Assembly: GCA_947685225.1 (NCBI GenBank)
Contig: CANTUV010000024.1
Span: 22,090,001-22,154,000 of the forward strand
Source: Garcia nutans
Taxonomy: Eukaryota; Streptophyta; Magnoliopsida; Malpighiales; Euphorbiaceae
DNA length: 64,000 nt
Direction of reading: 5' to 3'
The translations under genes and the position numbers were made by a program. Under the pieces are notes generated by a model. That model did not search any database and had not been told where the DNA came from. It saw only the letters and a program-made list of their open reading frames with translations. Shown in pieces: positions 9,614-19,155 of this stretch (position 1 is the first letter of the stretch; each line of letters opens with the position of its first letter).

Positions 9614-10753
9614 AAGAGAAGTTGATTCTATTGGTCTTTATATTATTCTATTCTTTCTTATAATGATATTATCCATTCATCATATTAGATTGCATCATAT
9701 GCGTGAGTTAGGATGCACGTGTTACCCGTGTTGTGTTATGTAAGGGATACAATACTTTCACTCGAGGTATGGAGATCGAGCATGGCATAACAACTCATAG
9801 CCTCGTACCATTTGTTATATACTTGCTATGGGAACCTAAGCATTTCAACCTAAAGACTAAAGCTCATGTAATTGCCCTAGTTACTTTCCTTAGGATTTTA
9901 CCCCAAATGCATGTTGTTTGACTATGGTTAATTTACCTTGGCTTAAATCATGGCTTATTTGGTTTGTTCTTTTTCTAATATGACCAAGTACATTTGTAAG
10001 CTCAAATAAATTTTTCTATAAAGTCCAAAGGAACAAAGCTATTTTCAAAATCTTTCAAGATGGTCTTTGGACATAAAATTTTTCTAAAAACAAATCAAAA
10101 ATTCTTTTGCTCATGGCCCAAATACTAAGCCCAAAATCCATTTTTTCTAAAAATATTTTTACAATGGGCTTATAAACAAAATTATGTTACAAAGAGCTTG
10201 CAAATTATTTGGGTCAATTACAAAATACCAAAAGTCAATTGTGAGCATAGTTTATGCTAAGAATAATTAATCATGGACTTGTTTTTGGCATGAATCATTA
10301 GTTACTTTTTTTAAGTGAGAATTCTATTTATAATAAACCTCTTAATTTTGTTTTAATCCAATATAGCATAAAAGCTACTTTAGTTGGTTGAATGGATTAA
10401 AACCTAATTAATGGGAATTATTATGAAATGATTTTCATTTTCAAAAATATAACTATTGGTTAAAACGTCCGAGGGAATTATTCGAAAACAAGATGCCCCA
10501 TGTTGGTATTTTGTTAACCATATACCTAGGAAAAGAGAATCGCCATTCGTGTGTGGATGTTATAAGGTTGGAAGGAACGTCCTATTTGCCCTTGTTTGTT
10601 TATTGTACATACATGCATACATTTGCATCTCATATCATTGATCCTCTCTGGCTCACAGCCCTGGATTACAATAGTTCAAAAGCTTATGACAATCCGACCT
10701 ACGCCGGTAGCAAAATATCTAGCAATGACCCAATCACTTGCTCACCAAAAATA
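9614..10753 (+). other. Tat1 untranslated leader
   Basis: No supported gene. A conserved block (about 9715-9910) holds an imperfect stem around CAATACTTTCACTCGAGG-TATGG and the GATCGAGCATGGCATAAC phrase; it is also in the Tat2, Tat3 and Tat4 leaders. A second conserved block (about 10380-10650) includes AAACGTCCGAGGGAATTA and CATACATGCATAC just upstream of gag. Such conservation outside any ORF could reflect packaging or dimerisation signals, which is inference. Confidence 0.55.
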
Positions 10754-12110
10754 ATGGATCCCGAACAAATTCAAAGAATGGTGGATGATGCCCTCAACGC
10801 ATGATGGAAGAAATAAAAGAGGCCCTAGCTCAGACCATGAAGAACCAATGACTGCAATTTTAGAAAATCATGCCGAAGCATCTGCTAACACTAAGAAGCC
10901 AAAGGACAAAGGGAAGACCAAAGTTGGTGAAGTGGTATTTGATGATGAAAAGGTGATCATTGATGATGATGATTATTGGGCTCAATACTACCAAGATGCT
11001 CAAGAGAAGAAAAAAGAACCAAAGTTTGTTGAAAGATCAACTATGGAGAAGACCAAAACTTCTGATGTTGAAAAGATGATTGCTGATTTAGAAAAGAAAT
11101 TTGAGAAGAAACTAAAAATCAAGGAAATGTCCGAAGTTGAAAAATTATTTAAGCTAGATGAAGAAGTCCCGTACAAGTTCAAGATGCCATCTTTCACGAA
11201 GTTTGATGGAACCGGAAATCCTCATCTCCATGTGAAGCAATATATCACTGCCATGCAGTCCACCCGAGCTACTAAGGCTCAAACTTTAAGGTAATTTATG
11301 TTCTCATTGGACCATGTTGTCCAAAATTGGTTCAATACCTTAGATGATGGAACACAAAAGAGTTGGGATCTGCTTTACAAAGCCTTCATCCAATAATATG
11401 GATATAATGTCGAGATGGAAGTTACCTTAATGGAAGTGGAGTCCATTAGGCAAAGGTTGAATGAAAATTTTGTGGATTATGTGAAGAGATGGAGAAACAA
11501 GGCCGCTTTGCTCAAGAAGAGGCCCAATGAATCCGATCAAATAAGGATGAATGTGAGAGGGGTGTTGCCTAGTCTTCGTGAGAGGATGTCTCATACACTC
11601 ATCCGTGATTTTAAAGACCTTCTCCAAGTGGGTTTGCGAATTGAAGAATGGGAAAGAGAGAAGAACCATTTTTCAATAAGAAGGAATGAGAAAGGAAACT
11701 ATCAGTCTGGTAGCCAAAGCATGCAAAAGGCAGTCGGTGTTAATGCTACTAACCAAGGAACAAGGAGACAGTTTTTGGAATTAGGGAAGCCGGTGTCTTG
11801 GGTTCTCAATAAGCTTCAAAGAAAGGGATTGCTACAACCCTTAAATCCTCGTCCTTTGCCTAACCCTCTCCCACCTAATTTTGACACTAAAGCATTTTGT
11901 CAATTTCACCAAATGCAATGGCATGATACGGATAGATGTGTAAGGTTGAGACATGAGATCCAAAAACTAATTGATTATGGGAAGCTACCTGAGCCCAACA
12001 AGCCAAACACCAAAGACAACCCATTACCAAAGTTCAATAGGGTACTGCCGCCGGCAACCTTCATGATTGGAGGAGGTTTGCATGAAGATTTTGCCATGTC
12101 TTCTTTTTAA
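10754..12110 (+). pseudogene. gag: Tat1 gag (capsid and zinc knuckle), broken
   Basis: Starts at ATG 10754 (MDPEQIQRMVDDALNA), the same start seen in Tat2 and Tat3. A stop/frameshift occurs at 10802, then an open segment 10785-11294 with an acidic, Lys-rich linker and the capsid beginning VPYKFKMPSFTKFDGTGNP. A stop at 11292-11294 and another near 11394 precede the open segment 11415-12110 (231 codons), which carries the capsid motif ESIRQRLNENFVDYVKRWR and a CHHC knuckle CQFHQMQWHDTDRC (C-x2-H-x4-H-x4-C). Gag forms the particle and binds RNA. At least three lesions make it non-functional. Confidence 0.9.
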
Positions 12111-13322
12111 GATGTGGGTGGAGAAGCAACAAAAGAAGAGGAGGTATTTGGTGAAATTAAACAAGCTATGGTGGGTAAATAAGTGACAATTTGTGTTGTC
12201 AATGAGTTTTGGGATTCAAGCGATAGTGATGATGATCTAGTATCCAAGAAGGAGGAGTGGACTTGGTCCGAGCCCAAAGAAGACGAAGTAATGAATACTA
12301 GATCCGGTAAGCCTTATGCAAGGCCACCACCTAAGGAGGTAGAAACTAATAAGGGTAAGGAAGTTGAAGTAGGAAATAAAGAAGAGGAAGATGATGCTGT
12401 GCTCAAGAAATTGAAAAGAACCCAAGCAAGTGTTAGCATTTGGTACTTATTAGCTACTTCTAAATAGCACCAAGAAACTATGGCCAAAGCCTTAGCTAGC
12501 ATGCCAATTTCTGCCCCCACAACACCGGAGGAGCTGATCAACTTCATAAAAATTGGAGGAGTAATGAAATGTGAAGATGTTTAAGAAAAGAGTGAAGTTA
12601 ATATGGGAGCAGTTTCTTTTTTGGATGCAGACTTACCGGAAGAGGGGAGAGATCACATCCACCCTCTCTTTATCAAAATAGAAGTCAAGGGGAAGAGGAC
12701 TTCATGTGTAATGGTTGATGATGGGTCCGCCATAAATGTTTGACTACCTAAGATATTGCCAAAGCTAGCCAAGTCAACAAGGGATCTAAACCCGACCGAA
12801 GTAACAATTCAGGCTTATGAAAATACTAAGAGACACGCCGAAGGGACTTTCAAAGCTGCTATCAAGGTTGGTCCAATTGAATCTATTGTTAAGTTTGTTG
12901 TTTTAGACATACCGGTTACCTTCGCCTTACTCTTGGGGCGACCATGGTTTCATCCTCTTGGTAGAGTTCCTTCCACCCTTCATCAAAAGACTAAGTTCCC
13001 CAACAGAGATGAGACAGTGGTCATTGAAGCTAAAGATAATGAGATTGTTAACGCTCTAATGATTGAGAGACCTCTCAATGGTTTTCAAGTAGCTGCATTT
13101 TTTGATGATGAAATAATGGACTCCAAAGTCTTGAATATGATGAAGCACATGAACTACCTTCCCAAAGCTAGTCTTGGAAAGGGTAAGGCCAGTTTGACAA
13201 AGCTGCCAGACTTTAGAACTCAAACTTCCAAGAAAGGGTTGGGATATGATGAAAACAACGATGTCCAGCCAAAGAAGAGTGAGAAGTTGAGCTTCCCACC
13301 ACTTGAAAAGATCTTTGTCTAA
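12111..13322 (+). pseudogene. Tat1 gag-pol linker and aspartic protease, broken
   Basis: After gag, an acidic linker (SSDSDDDL, 12215-12240) and MNTRSGKPYARPPP (from 12291), a phrase usual before the Tat protease. Stops fall at 12180, 12465 and 12582. The protease active-site segment is VMVDDGSAINV (about 12710-12742), where the catalytic Asp-x-Gly-Ser is kept, followed by a TGA where the family has Cys/Leu. The open segment 12756-13322 has LLGRPWFHPLGRVPSTLHQK, the conserved second half of the Tat protease. It would cleave the Gag-Pol polyprotein. Confidence 0.8.
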
Positions 13323-13603
13323 GCTCCAGATATGGGACCACTCCAAGGAAAGCCAGAGCCAATCATGTTCATGGTAAAGTTGATCCCGAGTTTTGAAATT
13401 TTTGCAGATGTGGCTGAGCTAGTGGACCAAGTGAAGAAAGAGCTCACCCTATCAGCCAAAAAAAATCCAATCCAAAAGAGAAGAATGAAGCTGTCCTAAA
13501 AACCAAGAAGACTCCGGAGGAGATTGCTGCCCTAGTTGAAGAAAAGTTTGAAGACATCCTGCCTTTTGATTTTGAGAACAATGATTTTGATTTTGATTTT
13601 AAT

Positions 13604-14788
13604 TTGTCTGCTTTGTATGAGGATGATGATGTTTTCTTTTCCAAAATTAATGCAATAAAGTCTGATTTTTTTTACTTGTGTACTGTTTCTCCTGATGGTT
13701 GCATACATTCAAATAGCAGTTACATGAGCATCTTTAATATTAATTTTGTTAACACACAATCATTAAATTTGGGAACAATTGAAAATCCTAAAAACATTAG
13801 CATAGCATTCGACCTTACTCCTGAGGAGAGAAAGAGATTTGAAAAAATATTCCAAAAATATGAAGAAGTGTTTGCTTGGTCTTATGAGGATATGCCTGGA
13901 ATAGATCGACACATAGCCGAACATCATATTCCTACTTACACTCACATGAAACCTGTCAAACAAAAGCTTAGGCAATTAAGACCTGAGTGGGATGAATTGG
14001 TTAAAGAAGAGGTCACTAAGCAAATACAAGTGAAGTTCCTTGAAGTGATAGAATATCTAGATTGGCTAGCCAACATAGTACCTGTGCCAAAGAAAGATGG
14101 AAGGATAAGGGTCTGTGTGGATTATAGAGATTTAAACAACGCTTCCCCTAAAGATGATTTCCCTTTACCTCATATAGATGTCCTCATTGATAGTGCAGCC
14201 TCTATTGTGCTACACTCATTTGTAGATGGATTTTCTAGATACAATCAAGTGTTAATGGCCCAAGAGGATAAAGCAAAAAATGCTTTCATTACTATATGGG
14301 GCATATTTTGTTATAGGGTGATGCCATTCAGCTTAAAGAATGCTGGGGCAACCTACCAAAGGATGGCCACCACACTATTTCATGACATGATGCACAAAGA
14401 AGTTGAAGTATATGTTGATGATATGATGGTTAAATCGGATACAAAGGAACAACACTTCCAAAACTTAAAACTATTCTTCGATAGAGATTTGAAATATAAG
14501 CTAAGATTAAACCTGAAGAAGTGTGTGTTCGGTGTTACCTTAGGTAAATTATTGGGACATGTGATTGGTCTGAATGGCATTAAGATTGATCTTGACAAAG
14601 TTAAAGCAATCAGGGATATACCAGCCCCTAATACGGAGAGAGAAGTTCGGGGATTTATTGGTAAATTACAATACATTAGCAGATTTATAGCAAAACTCAC
14701 AACAATTTGTGAGCCTATCTTCAAATTGCTTAAAAAGAATCAGCCGGTCATATGGAATGAAGAATGCCAAAGACTTTTGAGCGAATAA
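13604..14788 (+). CDS. pol: Tat1 reverse transcriptase (open segment, 394 codons)
   Basis: The longest open stretch of Tat1. The ATG at 13604 is simply the first in the open frame; in the intact element this is internal to the polyprotein. N-terminal connector, then FDLTPEERKRF and the RT core: VPKKDGRIRVCVDYRDLN, catalytic Asp208 in FVDGFSRYNQV, MPFSLKNAGATYQR, the YVDDM box at residues 270-274 (Asp272, Asp273), LGHVIGLNGIKID and the connection subdomain VRGFIGKLQYISRFIAKL. All three catalytic Asp are present, though FVDGFSRY replaces the usual (F/M)DG(F/Y)SGY. It ends at a stop just inside the RNase H junction. Surrounding lesions mean no complete Pol can be made. Confidence 0.92.
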   Translation: MSALYEDDDVFFSKINAIKSDFFYLCTVSPDGCIHSNSSYMSIFNINFVNTQSLNLGTIENPKNISIAFDLTPEERKRFEKIFQKYEEVFAWSYEDMPGIDRHIAEHHIPTYTHMKPVKQKLRQLRPEWDELVKEEVTKQIQVKFLEVIEYLDWLANIVPVPKKDGRIRVCVDYRDLNNASPKDDFPLPHIDVLIDSAASIVLHSFVDGFSRYNQVLMAQEDKAKNAFITIWGIFCYRVMPFSLKNAGATYQRMATTLFHDMMHKEVEVYVDDMMVKSDTKEQHFQNLKLFFDRDLKYKLRLNLKKCVFGVTLGKLLGHVIGLNGIKIDLDKVKAIRDIPAPNTEREVRGFIGKLQYISRFIAKLTTICEPIFKLLKKNQPVIWNEECQRLLSE

Positions 14789-15120
14789 AAGAGTATTTGT
14801 TGAGTCCAACTTTTTTAAAACCACCTAAACCCGGCAAACCTCTATTACTATACTTAGCAGTAGAAGAAGAGTCAATAGGAGCCATGCTAGCACAAGCAGA
14901 TGAGTCAGGGATTGAGCATGCAGTTTACTATTTGAGTAGAAAGCTCCTACCTTATGAAATTAAGTATAGTATCATTGAAAGACCTGTATAGTTGTGGTTT
15001 GGTCTTCTAAGAAATTGCGGCATTACTTTCAATTGTATAGTGTGCAAGCAATTTCCAGGTTGGATCCAATGAAGTACTTAAGGGAGACACCCTCTTTGAT
15101 TGGGAAATATGGTTGATGGT
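14789..15120 (+). pseudogene. Tat1 first (gypsy-type) RNase H, degenerate
   Basis: Read mainly from a frame open 14764-14991: the LLLYLAVEEESIGAMLAQ segment, then VYYLSRKLLPYEIKYS. The usual first catalytic Asp of gypsy RNase H is absent (LYLAV), as is known for the Tat lineage, where this domain has lost activity. A TAG at 14989-14991 and frame changes follow. The continuing YSVQAISRLDPMKYL-type region is recognisable only at nucleotide level (15036-15075). Confidence 0.8.
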
Positions 15121-15690
15121 TGACAATATTAGAAGAATTTGAGATTGAGTATGTAATTAGGAAAACAATCAAAGGTAGAGCGGTGGCAGAATTCCTAGCC
15201 CAACAACCATTACCAGAAAGCGAAGAGGTAATCTTGGAATTTCCGGATGAACATTTAGAGGCAATTGAAGTACAAGGGTGGAAAATGTATTTTGATGGAG
15301 CAGTAAACATGAAAGGAGCAGGTTTGGGAGTTATACTAGAATCACTGGAAGGGGAACTTATCCCTCTAGCCAAAAAGTTGAAATTTAGGGCAGCCAATAA
15401 TATGGTGGAATACGAAGCTTGTATTTTCGGTTTGGAAACCCTAATGATTATGAAGGTGGATAAGGTGGAAGTTTTTGGCAATTCATTACTAGTAGTATCC
15501 TAAGTAAATGGAGAGTGGGAGTTGAAAGAAGAAAAATTAAAACCATACCACCATTACTTGACCATGATGAAGAAGAACTTTAAGGAGTGTAGGATTGTAC
15601 ACCTATCAAGAGAAGAAAATCAGATGGCTGATGCCCTAGCCACATTGGCTTCGTTATGGGAAAATTCTGCCAGCTTATTTCTTAAACCTC
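15120..15690 (+). pseudogene. Tat1 second (archaeal-type) RNase H
   Basis: Open 15120-15503, then the same frame after one stop. Motifs: WKMYFDGAVNMKGAGLGVIL (Asp59 of the open segment), NNMVEYEACIFGLE (Glu97), VEVFGNSLLVVS (Asn121 where DSxL is normal) and NQMADALATLA downstream. This second RNase H after a decayed first one is a hallmark of Tat-lineage elements. The Asp-to-Asn change and the TAA at 15501-15503 (likely from CAA) would both inactivate it. The family removes RNA from RNA-DNA hybrids during reverse transcription. Confidence 0.85.
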
Positions 15691-15769
15691 TAATTTTGAC
15701 CAGTTCATTAACTCCTTGCTATGAATATGAAACAATCATGGAAATTGATATAGACCATGATGCGTGGTA

Positions 15770-17009
15770 TGATACTATAAGGCAATTTTTGGAAGAAAGA
15801 GAATACCCGCCAGGGGCACAAAGAAAGAGATAAAAGCCATAAGGCTGTGGTCATTGCAATACATCACATTCCGTGGAGGGCTTTATCAAAGATGGCCTGA
15901 TGGGGTGCATTTAAGATGTTTAAGAAAGCCTGAAGTGGAGCGTATCATGTCAGAAATACATGCAAGAAGTTGTGGACTGCATATGAGTGGTTTGGCCCTA
16001 GTTAAGAAGATTATTCGGCAAGGTTACTACTGGTTGACCATGGAGAGAGATTGTATTAAGTTTGTAAAGAAGTGCCAATAATGTCAGATGTATGGTAACT
16101 GGAATCACATGCCTACTGAAGAATTACATTATATGTCTTCACCTTAGCCATTTTCCACTTGGGGTATCGACATTATAGGAGAGATACATCCGACAGCCTC
16201 AAATGGTCACCGTTTCATTGTGGTAGCAGTAGATTATTTTTCAAAATGGGTTGAACCCAAATCCTTTAACAAATTGGGTGCAAGTCAAATGGCTAGATTT
16301 ATTGAAAAGAACCTCATCTGCAGATATGGGGTCCCGCACAGTGTGATATCAGATAATGGGGTACAGTTTCAAGGAGCAGTTAAGGATTTATTCTCAAAGT
16401 ACTGAATCTGTCATCATAGATCCTCTCCTTATAGACCAAAGGCTAATGGTGCGGTAGAAGCAACAAACAAAACAATTAAGCAAATTCTGTCCAAGATGAC
16501 CAAGACTTGTAGGGATTGGTCAGAGATGCTTCCCTTTGCTTTTATGGGGATATAGGACAAGTGTGCGAACACTTACTGGAATGACACCGTTCTCTTTGGT
16601 TTACAGGATGGAAGCAGTATTGCCAATTGAAATAGAAATCAAGTTATTAAGAGTAGTCTTGGAAGCCAAACTGCCTGAAATGGAATGGGTAGCAAGCAAA
16701 TACACATAGTTAGCGTTACTAGAAGAGAGAAGGTTAAAGGCACTGTATCATCACCAACTGTATCAAAAGAAGATAGCTCGGGCTTACAATAGAAGGGTTA
16801 AAATCATAAAACTCAGAGTCAGGGATTTGGTGTCGAAGCAATGTAAGCATAATATATCTGATCCAAGAGGGAAGTTTAGGCCTACCTAGGAAGGGCCATA
16901 TGTCATGAAACAAGTCATGAACAAAGGTGCAGTGAAGTTATCAGACATGGATGGGAATGAGTTTAGTGAGCCAGTGAACATCGACAGGTTGAAGAGGTTT
17001 TATGTATGA
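15770..17009 (+). pseudogene. Tat1 integrase, broken
   Basis: Open 15854-16081 holds the His-Cys zinc domain (HARSCGLHMSG ... KKCQ-stop-CQ). The stop within the Cys pair looks like a Gln codon lost to TAA. Core: WGIDIIGEIHP, then VISDNGVQFQG in the open segment 16220-16405, then PKANGAVEATNK with the Glu, so the D-D-E triad is visible. TAG stops at about 16144 and 16888 sit where the family has Trp (SPWPF, TWEGPY). A frameshift follows 16545. The frame ends NIDRLKRFYV with TGA at 17007-17009. No chromodomain is present, as expected for Tat. Confidence 0.88.
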
Positions 17010-17423
17010 TATATATATTTAAAAAAAGAGAGAACTCGCTAGGTTGAAAACCCAAAAAGGGTAGCCTAAGCAAAAGTTAGAGCAGTCCGCTAGTTCTAAA
17101 AACCCAAAAGGGCGGGCTAGATAACAATTAGGGCTAAAAGAGAGAAAATCATCAATTAGAAAATCCGAAAGGGCTAGTTGGTAACATGAGTGATATTGTG
17201 TATGCTGGCTTTATGTTTGGTTGTTCCCTAATTTAATAAAATAAAACTAATGTTAAAATTGTTCTATGTGCATTGTTATAAGTATTTGACCAGGTATGGA
17301 TAAAATAAATAAACACAATAGCAAAAAGTGATGACAAATTATAAAAAGGAAAAAAACCATCTTTTATTACTTTAATTATTTTTCATCCTAACAATACACT
17401 TTCTGAATATATAAATGTAAAAT
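17010..17423 (+). repeat. Post-pol noncoding repeats of Tat1
   Basis: 17030-17190 holds three degenerate units of about 60-70 bp of the form CTCGCTAG...AAAACCC...GGGTGGACTAG. Each has facing CTAG/AAACCC and GGG/CTAG arms. The same units recur at 17840-18135, inside the intron of the antisense DUF7745-like gene. The rest is AT-rich with no ORF. Confidence 0.65.
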
Positions 17424-18694
17424 CTATGGCAGACGATAAGTGTAACGTGCAGACCAACTTTGCCTCAGCCAATCCAAGTAGGCTTCAGTCAAGCAAGGCA
17501 TGTCTAAATCGGGAGTAAAGTCAGAATCACGAGGCTCAGCTCCGTACTGATGGCCAAGTTGGCGAGGATTATAGCATGTACCTTGACGAAGAGCAGCAAG
17601 GGGAACATACATCAAGCATGTACCCATGGTGATACAAGAAATCTTCCACCAAGGTACCAACCAACGTATATTGACTTCAGCGCATGAGTGGATCCAGTCA
17701 ACCCAGTCAGCATATGAAGAAGTAGGATGGAGTAGTTTCCTAGTAGAATGATGATTTGGTAGATATCTGGCAAAATCCATAGATGGAGTATCAAGCAAAC
17801 AAAGACACTCCTGAAGCCAAATCTATGAAGAAAGAATTAAAAAAAAGTCCGCTAAGTTAAAAACCCGCAAGGGCAACTTAGGCAAAATTTAGGACAACTC
17901 GCTAGTTTCGAAAACCCACATGGGTGGACTAGTCAAAAATTAGAGAAATAAAAAATATATATAATAAAAAAGAGGTCTGCTAAGTTGAAAACCCGCGAGG
18001 GCAGCTTAGGTAAAAATTAGGACAACTTGCTATTTCCAAAAACCCACATGGGCGGACTAGGCAAAAATTAGAGCAATAAAGAAAAGAAGAAAAAATAAAA
18101 CCTAAATTGAAAACCCAAACGGGCAGTTTAGGTAATTACCTGAAGCAGCAACGGACTCCCAGTTAGTCTAAGCTGGTCTAACCCAACTAAAGTCTCAGCT
18201 AAGATCACAAGTACTGGCGACAAGCCTCCTTCCATTTGGTCCATAATATCCAATACTCGTGGATCAATATCACCGTCGGAAGAGACAAGCAAGAATTGGC
18301 CAAGCAAGAAAAGACAAAGCATGCGTCCCCATGCCTTAGTAGGAGCCAAATGAGAAAGACAAAAATCAATCAAGAGAGCAAGTAGAATTTTTTCACCTCT
18401 CATCAACTAAAGAACTTTGGGTTTTGGAATTTGAAATAACATCTGCATCTTCTGTTGAGTCTTGTAAATCAATGTGGGTAACACCATTTGTTGATTATTT
18501 GAATATCCAAGGATGGCCTTAAATTCTTCAATCAAGGGACATATTTCAAAGCCATTAATTTTAAATTCCCTAGAATCCATATTCCGAAAGGAAGACATGG
18601 CATGTAAGAAGGAGTGGTCCAATTTAACATTTTGAAGACACTTTAAAACATCAAGTTTTGACCACGAAATTTGCTTCTAGTGAATGGCATCCAT
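17424..18694 (-). pseudogene. Antisense DUF7745-like gene in Tat1 (two exons)
   Basis: Exon 1 18694-18140, GT..AG intron 18139-17823, exon 2 17822-17424. The splice joins ...GSPLLLQ to IWLQECL, the LLQIWL block I associate with plant DUF7745 proteins. Other matching blocks: MDHSFLHAMSSFRN and FEICPLIEEFKAILG (N-terminal half), SSDGDIDPRVLDIMDQ and PVLVILAETLVGLD, and in exon 2 PWWKISCITMG, VPLAALRQGTCYNPRQLGHQYG. Lesions: TAG at 18679-18677 (codon 6 if the ATG at 18694 is the start) and TAG at about 18409. The function of the family is unknown. It lies between pol and the 3' LTR, opposite to pol. The family name is from memory of its motifs and needs a profile search. Confidence 0.72.
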
Positions 18695-18833
18695 ATTCTT
18701 AAATAGAATTTTTATCATCCTTAATGAAGTTCGGTCATGGTGGATGAATGAAGAAAAATCAAAATTGTTAAAAGAGTTTTTACTTTGAAATGGAAAGTAT
18801 TTTGGCTTCTGTATGAAATTAGGTGTACAAGGT

Positions 18834-18845
18834 GATTTATATAAG
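18834..18845 (-). promoter_or_regulatory. TATA box for antisense DUF7745-like gene
   Basis: Minus-strand CTTATATAAATC, about 140 nt upstream of the ATG at 18694. The same TATATAAATC word stands before the antisense PMD gene. Between this box and the end of the PMD gene (19156) are about 310 bp of AT-rich sequence with no ORF. Confidence 0.5.
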
Positions 18846-19155
18846 AGGAAACAAGCTTTTCCAAAATTGATAAGGAAAAGGTGATGGAAAAGGATGAGAC
18901 CATGTTGTATGAGGAAAAGAATTAGCGACAAAAGTCCTTTACCGTGTTGCATTTGGCTTTTGTGGTGATGTTGTGTAAATATTGAAACAAAAAAAAAGAG
19001 TATAATAATTGTGGCATAGTAATGAAAAAAAAGGGTTAGTTACAGCAAAGGCAGAAATTATGTATTATTATTTTTATGCTTATTGTAAAATGTTCATACA
19101 ATTGATACAATTTATACATTACTAAGAAGGTGGTGGTAGGTCATCAAATAAAGCT

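Noticed and set aside
9217..9625. Overlapping ORFs of 115-129 codons on both strands at the GC-rich LTR end (also 24803-25224 and 45333-45554)
   Set aside because: They lie in the R-U5 tract, differ between copies through frameshifts, and have no recognisable domain. GC-rich sequence stays open by chance.
10605..10630. CATGCA (RY-type) repeats as seed-specific regulatory sites
   Set aside because: Short and common in AT-rich plant DNA. They recur in leaders and 3' regions but nothing in the sequence ties them to regulation.
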